DNA of 16,430 bases from Coxiellaceae bacterium. GTDB taxonomy: Bacteria > Pseudomonadota > Gammaproteobacteria > Coxiellales > Coxiellaceae. The notes below the pieces were generated by a model, which made no database searches, was not told the origin of the DNA, and worked only from the letters and a program-made list of their open reading frames with translations. The position numbers and the translations under genes are program-made. Shown piece after piece: positions 1 to 6,103 of this stretch. Every line of letters starts with the position of its first letter. Position 1 is the stretch's first letter. The DNA lies in contig JABABH010000183.1 in assembly GCA_014238325.1 (NCBI GenBank), positions 1 through 16,430 on the forward strand. Reading direction: 5' to 3'.

Positions 1-383
1 ACACCCAACAAAAGATACAAGAAAACAATGCACTAGCAGAAGACGAGCACCAAAAAAAAGAAGACGAGCGCCTAAAAAAAGAAGACGAGCGCCTAAAAAA
101 AGAAGACGAGCGCCGACAAAAAGAAGACGAGCGCCGAAAAAAAGAAGACGAACGCCAACAAAAAGAAGACGAGCGCCGACAAAAAGAAGAAGCCCAGGGT
201 CGCGAAGCAGAGGAGCGCCGACAAAAAGAATTAGCACTCCAGCAAGTTAAAGAACTGAAAGCGCAACTGGAGGGAAACGAAAAAAGTCAGGATACAAACA
301 CTCCCACTCCAACCAGCTTATTTACAAAGCCTCCCGCTAAAGAAGCCCGGTGTCTACCCCCCAAAAACATGGCCATGAATTGA
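1..383 (+). CDS. C-terminal part of an unrecognised charged-helix (heptad repeat) protein
   Basis: An open frame enters the window from the left, read from base 3 with codons at 3-5, 6-8 and so on, and ends at TGA 381-383. About 126 residues are visible and the start lies outside. Roughly residues 13-61 are seven tandem copies of a heptad close to E-D-E-R-R-Q-K, followed by a degenerate stretch with one more recognisable copy (A-E-E-R-R-Q-K). Then comes a helical, Gln/Lys/Leu-rich section and a Thr/Pro-rich tail ending in P-K-N-M-A-M-N. The strict alternation of acidic and basic residues with few hydrophobic ones fits a long single charged alpha helix or coiled coil, a kind of segment seen in TolA-like proteins, surface proteins and type IV effectors. 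No catalytic domain is visible here, so the function is unknown. Frame preservation and clean repeats argue that it is a real coding sequence. Confidence 0.75.
   Translation, partial: TQQKIQENNALAEDEHQKKEDERLKKEDERLKKEDERRQKEDERRKKEDERQQKEDERRQKEEAQGREAEERRQKELALQQVKELKAQLEGNEKSQDTNTPTPTSLFTKPPAKEARCLPPKNMAMN
39..185 (+). repeat. Seven tandem 21-bp repeats inside the left-edge CDS
   Basis: Seven in-frame 21-bp units start at 39, 60, 81, 102, 123, 144 and 165, each beginning GAAGAC. The units at 60 and 81 are identical, as are those at 102 and 165. The others differ at a few positions, mostly in the last nine bases (Leu-Lys, Arg-Gln, Arg-Lys or Gln-Gln variants). A degraded unit follows at about 207-227. 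The near identity at DNA level, not just protein level, points to recent expansion by slippage or unequal exchange. Each unit ends in an A-rich run, the longest being eight A at 52-59. Confidence 0.9.
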
Positions 384-404
384 GGCGCCGCAGGCAAGGC
401 GCCT
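383..404 (+). terminator. Possible weak intrinsic terminator after the repeat protein
   Basis: AGGCGCC at 383-389 is the reverse complement of GGCGCCT at 398-404, giving a 7-bp very GC-rich stem with an 8-nt loop, starting on the last base of the TGA stop. There is no strong T run just after it, only a mixed T-rich stretch around 412-420, so termination is plausible but not proved. It could also act as an mRNA-stabilising hairpin. Confidence 0.4.
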
Positions 405-457
405 TCAAGCATATTCTTTATCACACAATCCTGATACACTTGGATCCATTGAAACCC

Positions 458-463
458 TATACT
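458..463 (+). promoter_or_regulatory. Possible -10 element for lepA
   Basis: TATACT matches the sigma70 -10 consensus at five of six positions and lies 50 bases before the chosen lepA ATG. No good -35 hexamer is found at 16-18 bp spacing (the 17-bp position reads TACACT), so this is weak. If real, transcription would start near 470, after the alternative GTG at 465, which supports the later start. Confidence 0.25.
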
Positions 464-512
464 CGTGGCAGCCCAAGATCTTGCCCCATGCATAGCTCAA
501 CTCAGACACTGT

Positions 513-2330
513 ATGAATGCCATTGCTCAATCTCATATCCGTAATTTTTCTACCATTGCCCATATTGATCATGGTAAATCTACGCTAGCAGATCGCTTAA
601 TTCAGCAGTGCGGTGGTTTAAGTCCACGCGAAATGAAAGCACAAGTTCTTGATTCGATGGCCATCGAGCGGGAACGCGGTATTACTGTAAAAGCACAAAC
701 CGTCACACTACAATATACGGCTAAAAATTCTGAAATTTATCAATTCAATGTCATCGATACACCCGGCCATGTAGATTTTTCTTATGAAGTGTCGCGGTCT
801 TTGTCTGCATGCGAGGGAGCACTATTACTTGTAGATGCTGGACAAGGGGTAGAAGCGCAAACCGTTGCGACTTGTTATATGGCTATTGAGCAAAATTTGG
901 TCGTTTTACCTGTGCTTAATAAAATTGACCTACCACAAGCGAATCCTGAGCGCGTCATGCAAGAAATCGAAGATGTCATTGGTCTTGATACGACGGATGC
1001 CATGCAGGTGAGCGCAAAGACAGGCCGCGGAGTCGATGCCCTATTAGAAAAAATCATCTATACCATCCCGCCGCCCGTAGGTGAGGCAAACGCACCGCTG
1101 CAAGCTCTTATTATAGACTCTTGGTTTGATAATTATTTAGGTGTCGTCTCCTTGGTACGTATTAAGCAAGGTACCTTAAATCAAGGACAAAAAATACGAG
1201 TCATGTCGACAGGTAAAGAATATCGTGTTGAACAAATTGGCATATTTACCCCCAAACGCACACCCTTAAAAATTTTAATAGCAGGTGCAGTTGGCTTCGT
1301 GATTGCAGGCGTCAAAGATATTTTTGCGGCTCCCGTCGGTGATACCTTGACCAGTACGGTCAACCCTGCCCAGACCCGACTAGCAGGTTTTGAACGCATA
1401 CAACCACGCGTATTTGCTGGTTTATTCCCTGTCGAGACCGACGATTTCGAAGCCTTTCGCGAAGCCCTAGCCAAACTTCGCTTAAATGACGCTGCATTGT
1501 CTTATGAGCCAGAATCCTCAGAAGCCTTAGGATTTGGTTTTCGATGTGGTTTCCTCGGGCTATTACATATGGAAATTGTACAAGAACGCCTAGAGAGAGA
1601 GTATCATCTAGAACTTATTACGTCTGCACCCACGGTAATATATGAAATATTGACTCGCACAGGAGATCTTGAGTACGTGGACAACCCCATGCATCTGCCC
1701 GTCCCCAATCATATTTCAGAAATTCGAGAGCCCATGGCATCGCTCAATATTCTGGTACCTCAAGAATATTTAGGAAGCATCATGACTTTATGTGCAGAAA
1801 AGCGAGGGGTGCAAACTCAACTTTCCTACCTCAGCAACCAAGTGACCCTAAGTTATAACATCCCAATGAGTGAGATCATCCTGGATTTCTTCAATCGTGC
1901 TAAATCAGTGAGCCATGGGTATGCTTCCTTAGACTATAGCTTTAATCATTTTCAAGCAGCCGATCTTGTCAAATTAGATATTTTGATCAACGGACAACCT
2001 GTGGATTCTCTGGCCAATATCGTGCATCGTGACCAAGCTTATATCAAAGGTCGAGACTTAACCGAACGGCTACAAACCTTAATCCCACGACAAATGTTTG
2101 AGATTATGGTACAAGCTGCGATTGGCAGCAAAGTAATTGCACGCGCTACCATCAAAGCCCTCAGAAAAAATGTCACAGCAAAATGTTATGGTGGGGATGT
2201 CTCACGAAAACGTAAATTATTAGAAAAACAAAAGGCCGGGAAAAAACGTATGAAGCAAGTAGGGAAAGTCGCCATCCCACAAGAAGCCTTTCTAGCCATA
2301 TTGAAAATCGATGAAGGCCAAAATAAGTGA
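513..2330 (+). CDS. lepA: Elongation factor 4 (LepA), ribosomal back-translocase GTPase
   Basis: LepA is a cytoplasmic, ribosome-binding translational GTPase related to EF-G, which remodels stalled or mistranslocated ribosomes. From ATG 513 the protein has 605 residues, close to the usual ~600. Visible GTPase motifs are G1 A-H-I-D-H-G-K-S-T (16-24), the G2 region with I-T-V-K-A-Q-T (57-63), G3 D-T-P-G-H (82-86), G4 N-K-I-D (136-139) and S-A-K (167-169). The C-terminal LepA-specific domain ends with the typical K-K-R-M-K-Q-V-G segment followed by I-P-Q-E-A-F-L-A-I-L. An in-frame GTG at 465 would add 16 residues, but family members begin a few residues before I-R-N-F-S, which fits 513. No clear Shine-Dalgarno precedes either start. 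It heads the run lepA-lepB-rnc-era-recO; the lepA-lepB pairing is classical in proteobacteria. Confidence 0.96.
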   Translation: MNAIAQSHIRNFSTIAHIDHGKSTLADRLIQQCGGLSPREMKAQVLDSMAIERERGITVKAQTVTLQYTAKNSEIYQFNVIDTPGHVDFSYEVSRSLSACEGALLLVDAGQGVEAQTVATCYMAIEQNLVVLPVLNKIDLPQANPERVMQEIEDVIGLDTTDAMQVSAKTGRGVDALLEKIIYTIPPPVGEANAPLQALIIDSWFDNYLGVVSLVRIKQGTLNQGQKIRVMSTGKEYRVEQIGIFTPKRTPLKILIAGAVGFVIAGVKDIFAAPVGDTLTSTVNPAQTRLAGFERIQPRVFAGLFPVETDDFEAFREALAKLRLNDAALSYEPESSEALGFGFRCGFLGLLHMEIVQERLEREYHLELITSAPTVIYEILTRTGDLEYVDNPMHLPVPNHISEIREPMASLNILVPQEYLGSIMTLCAEKRGVQTQLSYLSNQVTLSYNIPMSEIILDFFNRAKSVSHGYASLDYSFNHFQAADLVKLDILINGQPVDSLANIVHRDQAYIKGRDLTERLQTLIPRQMFEIMVQAAIGSKVIARATIKALRKNVTAKCYGGDVSRKRKLLEKQKAGKKRMKQVGKVAIPQEAFLAILKIDEGQNK

Positions 2331-2372
2331 AGCTCATCTCATAAAACTTCAGGTTAACCTCAGAAGCAACCC

Positions 2373-2386
2373 CTTATAGGTATAAG
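2373..2386 (+). promoter_or_regulatory. Inverted repeat over the lepB ribosome-binding region
   Basis: CTTATA and TATAAG are exact reverse complements separated by GG, ending 4 bases before the lepB ATG at 2391. The only Shine-Dalgarno-like bases (TAGG) sit at its centre. A separate 10-bp palindrome, AGGTTAACCT, lies at 2351-2360. These could influence lepB translation or bind a protein, but both are short and AT-rich. Confidence 0.25.
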
Positions 2387-2390
2387 CTAT

Positions 2391-3149
2391 ATGAAAGACA
2401 CGATAATATTTGATTTTTCATTTTATCTAACGATTGCAGTCATTGTGACCGGACTCGTAGCCTTAATCGATCGGCTTTTTTTTAAAAAAACATCAACGGC
2501 TACTTCGTTTTTAAAAGATTTATTCCCCATTTTACTGGTTGTATGGATCGTGCGTTCCTTTATTATTCAACCCTATCGTGTCCCCACGGGTTCTTTAGAG
2601 CCCACCGTGATGCCTGGAGATTTTATTGCCGTCAAAGAATTTTCCTATGGTCTACGATTGCCTGTCTTACACACAAAAATTATCCCGACAGGCGAGCCTA
2701 AACGCGGACAAATTGCAGTTTTTCGTTGGCCTAAAAATCCCAAAAAAGTCTTTGTTAAACGAGTCATTGGCACGCCTGGTGATCATCTTGTTTATAAAAA
2801 TAAGATCCTTTATCTCAACGGCAAGGAACAACCACAAAAATTTCTCTATACGACCGTAGATCGCTCAGCCTGGGGCCAACCGATCGTACAAGTCAGACAA
2901 GAGAATCTCAACGGAATTAAACACCTTATATATGTTCGCCCCTATGGGGGAGAAACGAAAGACTATGACCTTGTCGTACCTAAGGGTCATTATTTTATGA
3001 TGGGCGATAACAGAGATGACAGCGATGATAGCCGAGACTGGGGATTTGTGCCAGAAGACCATTTAATTGGTCAAGCCTTTGGCATTTGGATGAGCTGGGA
3101 CAAAGATAAATGGCACATACGCTGGCATCGTATTGGGAGGCCCCTATAA
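2391..3149 (+). CDS. lepB: Signal peptidase I (LepB)
   Basis: A membrane-anchored serine protease that removes signal peptides from exported proteins on the outer face of the inner membrane. The 252-residue protein has two N-terminal membrane segments (about 10-28 and 45-58), then the catalytic fold. Box B contains the catalytic Ser68 in P-T-G-S-L-E-P-T. The general base is Lys123 in V-K-R-V-I-G-T-P-G-D. Box E is G-D-N-R-D-D-S-D-D-S-R-D-W-G-F-V (205-220). The nucleophile motif differs from the common P-S-G-S-M by S to T and M to L, though both catalytic residues are intact. The protein is somewhat shorter than E. coli LepB (324 aa), lacking part of its periplasmic insertions. It starts 60 bp after lepA and is followed 86 bp later by rnc, the classical lepA-lepB-rnc-era-recO order. 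Confidence 0.96.
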   Translation: MKDTIIFDFSFYLTIAVIVTGLVALIDRLFFKKTSTATSFLKDLFPILLVVWIVRSFIIQPYRVPTGSLEPTVMPGDFIAVKEFSYGLRLPVLHTKIIPTGEPKRGQIAVFRWPKNPKKVFVKRVIGTPGDHLVYKNKILYLNGKEQPQKFLYTTVDRSAWGQPIVQVRQENLNGIKHLIYVRPYGGETKDYDLVVPKGHYFMMGDNRDDSDDSRDWGFVPEDHLIGQAFGIWMSWDKDKWHIRWHRIGRPL

Positions 3150-3158
3150 ATCGTATCC

Positions 3159-3183
3159 TGGACGCAGATAATATCTGCTGCCA
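3159..3183 (+). promoter_or_regulatory. Imperfect 25-bp palindrome in the lepB-rnc leader
   Basis: GCAGATA (3164-3170) and TATCTGC (3172-3178) are exact reverse complements around a single central A at 3171. Outside them lie two mismatched pairs and then three more paired bases, TGG (3159-3161) with CCA (3181-3183). It lies 53 bases upstream of the rnc ATG. It could be a dimeric operator, or an RNA stem-loop in the rnc leader. In E. coli, RNase III cuts a stem-loop in its own leader to autoregulate; whether that applies here is inference. Confidence 0.4.
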
Positions 3184-3235
3184 AGATGCCTTCCACCCAC
3201 TCTCGGACAGCCCATCAAGTTATAGGATTAAACCT

Positions 3236-3904
3236 ATGCATCATCTATCAGAATTAATACAGATTATCGGTTATACCTTTAACGAACCTAAGTTATTAAA
3301 AACCGCACTGACTCATCGGAGTGTGGGCCCTGATAATAATGAACGCTTGGAATTTTTAGGCGATGCTGTCTTGTCCTTGATTGTATCAACAGCATTGTAT
3401 CAGCGTCACCCTCATATGAATGAAGGCGAACTCAGTCAACTCAGGTCCTCTATCGTCAACGGAGATATGCTCGCAGAAATAGCACACGATCTAGGGTTGA
3501 TGCATTATATCAATCTCAGCCCTAGTGAAGACAAAAACGGTGGGAAATTTCGGGTTTCTATTTTAGGCAATACTTTTGAAGCACTCATCGGTGCCGTCTA
3601 CCTCGATGCTGGTTTGAGCACCACACAAGATCGCGTATTAGCTTGGTATGGGGAACGTATACAGCAATGGTCCACTCCTCAGCCCCCCAAAGACCCCAAG
3701 TCACGCTTACAAGAATGGGTGCAAGCCAGACAGCTTCCTTTACCCGACTATAGCGCCACGATTTCAGGAGCCCCTCACTCACAAACTTTTACCGTCTCTT
3801 GTTCGGTTCCCGGCCTTCCTTATCAATCTCAAGGTGTAGGCTCGACGCGTCGTCGGGCAGAACAAGAAGCGGCCATATATTTTTTGGAGAAAATCGATGA
3901 CTGA
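3236..3904 (+). CDS. rnc: Ribonuclease III
   Basis: Double-strand-specific endoribonuclease that processes pre-rRNA and some mRNAs in the cytoplasm. From ATG 3236 the protein has 222 residues, close to E. coli's 226, and begins M-H-H-L-S-E-L. A good ribosome-binding site (AGGA about 8 nt upstream) supports this start over the in-frame ATG at 3110, which lies inside lepB. The signature E-R-L-E-F-L-G-D-A (36-44) supplies E36, E39 and D43, and E63 is also present. The second metal-site motif reads G-N-T-F-E-A-L-I-G-A (111-120): E115 is kept, but residue 112 is Asn where E. coli has Asp114. The C-terminal dsRNA-binding domain (about 152-221) includes D-P-K-S-R-L-Q-E and ends with a typical R-R-R-A-E-Q-E-A-A helix. 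The gene overlaps era by 8 bp, suggesting translational coupling. Confidence 0.96.
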   Translation: MHHLSELIQIIGYTFNEPKLLKTALTHRSVGPDNNERLEFLGDAVLSLIVSTALYQRHPHMNEGELSQLRSSIVNGDMLAEIAHDLGLMHYINLSPSEDKNGGKFRVSILGNTFEALIGAVYLDAGLSTTQDRVLAWYGERIQQWSTPQPPKDPKSRLQEWVQARQLPLPDYSATISGAPHSQTFTVSCSVPGLPYQSQGVGSTRRRAEQEAAIYFLEKIDD

Positions 3905-4772
3905 GCAAACACGCTGCGGTTATGTCGCTATTGTTGGGCGTCCCAATGTCGGAAAATCAACCTTATTAAACCGTTTATTATCACGAAAACTCAGTATCAC
4001 CTCTCGTAAACCGCATACCACACGTCAATCGATTTTAGGCATTCACACCCAAGATTCTATCCAAACCATTTATCTTGATACTCCGGGTTTACAAAAAAGT
4101 CCGAAACAATTACTCCATCGGATGATGAATACTGCCATCACTCATGCTATCGCTCAAGTCTCTCTGGTGATTATGATAGTAGAGCCACGTTGGCGTCTAG
4201 AAGATCAGCAAGTGCTGGATCAAATTAAACACTCAACCGTCCCCGTTTTCTTACTCATTAACAAAATAGATCGCATTAAAAAGGCCGAACTACCCCCCTA
4301 TATTTTAGCAGCCTCAGAACGTTTTCCTTTTGAAATGATTCTTCCCATCTCGGCCAAAACTGGAGACCGCATCCCTAGCTTAGTACAAAGCATTCACTCA
4401 TATATACCACCCTCTCCCTTTCATTTTCCAGCAGATCAAGTCACCACGCATGATCATCAATTTATGGCAGCAGAAGTGATCAGAGAAAAGCTCATCCGAC
4501 TTCTAGGACAAGAGATTCCCTATGCTTTAACGGTTACTTTACTCGTCTTTGAAGATACTGATCTTATCACTCGCATTTCTGCTATTATTTGGGTCGAGAA
4601 AAAAAGCCAGAAAGGGATCGTTATTGGAAAAAACGGAGAGAAATTAAAAACTGTCGGCACCATGGCGCGCCTAGATTTGGAAAGAAGATTCCGTAAGAAA
4701 GTATTCTTGCAGCTATGGGTAAAAATTAATGCCAATATATTGAATGACCCACAATATTTTGCGCAATCATAA
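3897..4772 (+). CDS. era: GTPase Era, 30S ribosome assembly factor
   Basis: Era is an essential GTPase that binds the 3' end of 16S rRNA through a KH domain and aids maturation of the 30S subunit. The 291 residues match the usual ~300. Visible motifs are G1 G-R-P-N-V-G-K-S (14-21), switch I K-P-H-T-T-R (38-43), G3 D-T-P-G (61-64), G4 N-K-I-D (122-125) and S-A-K (152-154). The C-terminal KH domain has the G-K-N-G loop in I-V-I-G-K-N-G-E-K-L (241-250), followed by a helix and a strand of the type V-F-L-Q-L-W-V-K. The ATG lies within the last codons of rnc (8-bp overlap), and recO follows after 5 bp, so rnc, era and recO are almost certainly co-transcribed. Confidence 0.97.
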   Translation: MTEQTRCGYVAIVGRPNVGKSTLLNRLLSRKLSITSRKPHTTRQSILGIHTQDSIQTIYLDTPGLQKSPKQLLHRMMNTAITHAIAQVSLVIMIVEPRWRLEDQQVLDQIKHSTVPVFLLINKIDRIKKAELPPYILAASERFPFEMILPISAKTGDRIPSLVQSIHSYIPPSPFHFPADQVTTHDHQFMAAEVIREKLIRLLGQEIPYALTVTLLVFEDTDLITRISAIIWVEKKSQKGIVIGKNGEKLKTVGTMARLDLERRFRKKVFLQLWVKINANILNDPQYFAQS

Positions 4773-4777
4773 GGCCA

Positions 4778-5482
4778 ATGACTCATCGTGTTATTTTAGA
4801 ACCGAGCTTTATTTTGCACAAGCATGCATATGGCAATACCAGTTGGATATTAAATATTTTTAGTCAGCAGCACGGACGTCTAGCTATACTCGCGCGTGGT
4901 GCGCGACAACCAGGCTCTCGGTACCAAGGCATCCTCGATATATTGATGCCTCTTGCTCTATCCTGGAGCGGAAGAAGCAACTTAAAATACCTCAATCAGG
5001 TTGAATTTATTCAAAACACATCACCTCTAACCGGTACCGCACTATTCTGTGCCTTTTATCTCAATGAATTACTGATGCGCTTATTGCCGCTACATGACCC
5101 CTATCCTGCCTTATTTATCGACTATCAAAACACCCTTGTTCAACTAGGATGCTCGCATAAAACACAGGCCTTACGTCGTTTTGAAAAACGACTATTGCAA
5201 GACATGGGCTATGCATTATCATTACAATATGAAGCCCATCATACCCGTCCTATTGAAGCAGAATACTGCTATCAATATTATCCAGATCGTGGGTTCGTGC
5301 GATGCAAAGCACAAGCAGGGCCGACTATCTTTCCTGGAACTAGCCTTGTAGCTATGCGATACGAAAATTGGAAGACACTCAGCGCATTACAAGACGCCAA
5401 GCGTTTAATGCGATTGGCTATGACGAGTCTTTTAGGGAAGCGACCGCTAAAAAGTTATGATTTGCTAAAAGATTGCTATTAA
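4778..5482 (+). CDS. recO: DNA repair protein RecO
   Basis: RecO, with RecR, helps load RecA on SSB-coated single-stranded DNA during gap repair and anneals complementary strands. The 234-residue protein (E. coli 242) has an N-terminal OB fold with the typical pattern of H-x-Y-G-N-T-S-W-I-L followed by G-R-L-A-I-L-A-R-G-A-R (about 17-43). A central helical region carries Y-L-N-E-L-L-M-R-L, and the C-terminus ends in a helix with K-R-L-M-R-L-A and K-R-P-L-K-S. There is no Cys4 zinc knuckle of the kind found in some bacterial RecO proteins, as is normal for this group. The ATG follows era by 5 bp, with A-A-G-G only a few bases upstream. It appears to be the last gene of the housekeeping run; a hairpin-forming repeat follows 60 bp downstream. 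Confidence 0.93.
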   Translation: MTHRVILEPSFILHKHAYGNTSWILNIFSQQHGRLAILARGARQPGSRYQGILDILMPLALSWSGRSNLKYLNQVEFIQNTSPLTGTALFCAFYLNELLMRLLPLHDPYPALFIDYQNTLVQLGCSHKTQALRRFEKRLLQDMGYALSLQYEAHHTRPIEAEYCYQYYPDRGFVRCKAQAGPTIFPGTSLVAMRYENWKTLSALQDAKRLMRLAMTSLLGKRPLKSYDLLKDCY

Positions 5483-5520
5483 CCTAGCAAATATTTTACC
5501 AAAAGTAAGCCAGCAACAAA

Positions 5521-5549
5521 TTGACAAGCGGGTGAACTTGTGACTAACT
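5521..5549 (+). promoter_or_regulatory. Possible promoter for the ankyrin-like ORF
   Basis: TTGACA at 5521-5526 is a perfect -35 consensus. At 17-bp spacing a TGn extended element (5541-5543) precedes CTAACT (5544-5549), which matches the -10 consensus poorly (two of six). The location, about 65-70 bases before the small ORF, is right for a promoter, but the weak -10 keeps confidence low. Confidence 0.3.
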
Positions 5550-5570
5550 GTCTTTTAAGAGATAGTGAGT
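5543..5570 (+). terminator. 28-nt hairpin-forming inverted repeat after recO
   Basis: Bases 5543-5570 fold around a centre between 5556 and 5557. Of 14 pairs, 11 are Watson-Crick, two are G-U wobbles (5550/5563, 5554/5559) and one is mismatched (5546/5567). It is the first stable-looking hairpin after the recO stop and could end the lepA-recO transcript. No clean U-tract follows, so it may instead be an operator or an RNA stem in the leader of the next ORF. Confidence 0.35.
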
Positions 5571-5619
5571 ATTTCAAATGCTTTATTAATTTTCAAACTC
5601 ATGCTGGTGTCTTGTGTCC

Positions 5620-6033
5620 ATGCGTAATAAGAAAAACCGCGCCCATATAAGCTTGGATATGCTGCTCAATCTTATCTTAGTTAAGCAAAGAGTACTTACC
5701 TATCTAAGCATAGAAGGTGTACTGATATTAGCATTAGGTGAAAATATAAACGAACGCGATCTATATGGTAAAAAGCCCGTCGAGATAGCGATAGGAAAAG
5801 GCCATTCAAGTACAGTTCAAACCTTATTAGTAAACAATGTTACCGAATGCAATCCATATACTCAACTAGTAGGGATAGCGCTAAGAAGCAGAAATTTCAG
5901 TATCATCAAACTATTATTAATAAACTGGTCTCTAGATACAGCGAAGAAACTGTACACCAATCTAGACAGTTTTTTCTCGATACGCCAGGATAACAACGTA
6001 TTAGAGTCACATGCAACAAGGCCATCTCAATGA
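5620..6033 (+). CDS. Small ankyrin-repeat-like protein
   Basis: An ORF of 137 residues from ATG 5620; an in-frame GTG at 5614 would add two. It is not recognised as a known family, but its middle resembles degenerate ankyrin repeats. One repeat reads N-I-N-E-R-D-L-Y-G-K-K-P-V-E-I-A, then G-K-G-H-S-S-T-V-Q-T-L-L (about 44-75). A second, weaker one runs through L-V-G-I-A-L-R-S-R-N-F and S-I-I-K-L-L-L (about 82-103). An upstream half repeat may end at G-E-N-I-N. The N-terminus is basic (R-N-K-K-N-R) and no secretion signal is evident. With so few repeats it may be a remnant of a longer ankyrin protein or a small stand-alone one. Ankyrin proteins are common effectors in intracellular gammaproteobacteria, but an effector role here is inference. 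It lies in the pocket between recO and nuoN with no obvious operon partner. Confidence 0.6.
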   Translation: MRNKKNRAHISLDMLLNLILVKQRVLTYLSIEGVLILALGENINERDLYGKKPVEIAIGKGHSSTVQTLLVNNVTECNPYTQLVGIALRSRNFSIIKLLLINWSLDTAKKLYTNLDSFFSIRQDNNVLESHATRPSQ

Positions 6034-6103
6034 AAATTCTAGCCACACTCAATAAGTTATACTAGTTTTTAATATAAACCATCACACCACAAGTAGCATC
6101 ATT

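Noticed and set aside
52..59. Run of eight A as a possible slippage or programmed frameshift site in the repeat gene
   Set aside because: The frame is open and consistent through all repeats, and similar A runs are simply Lys codons. No alternative frame with a sensible product was seen.
465..512. GTG start adding 16 residues to LepA
   Set aside because: The extra residues do not resemble LepA N-termini, there is no ribosome-binding site, and a candidate -10 element ends at 463, just before it.
3110..3235. N-terminal extension of RNase III from the ATG at 3110
   Set aside because: It lies inside lepB, encodes non-conserved sequence, and the ATG at 3236 has a good ribosome-binding site and gives the normal length.
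6073..6078. TATAAA as a -10 element for the 75-residue ORF
   Set aside because: No -35-like hexamer at suitable spacing; in AT-rich DNA this match is expected by chance.
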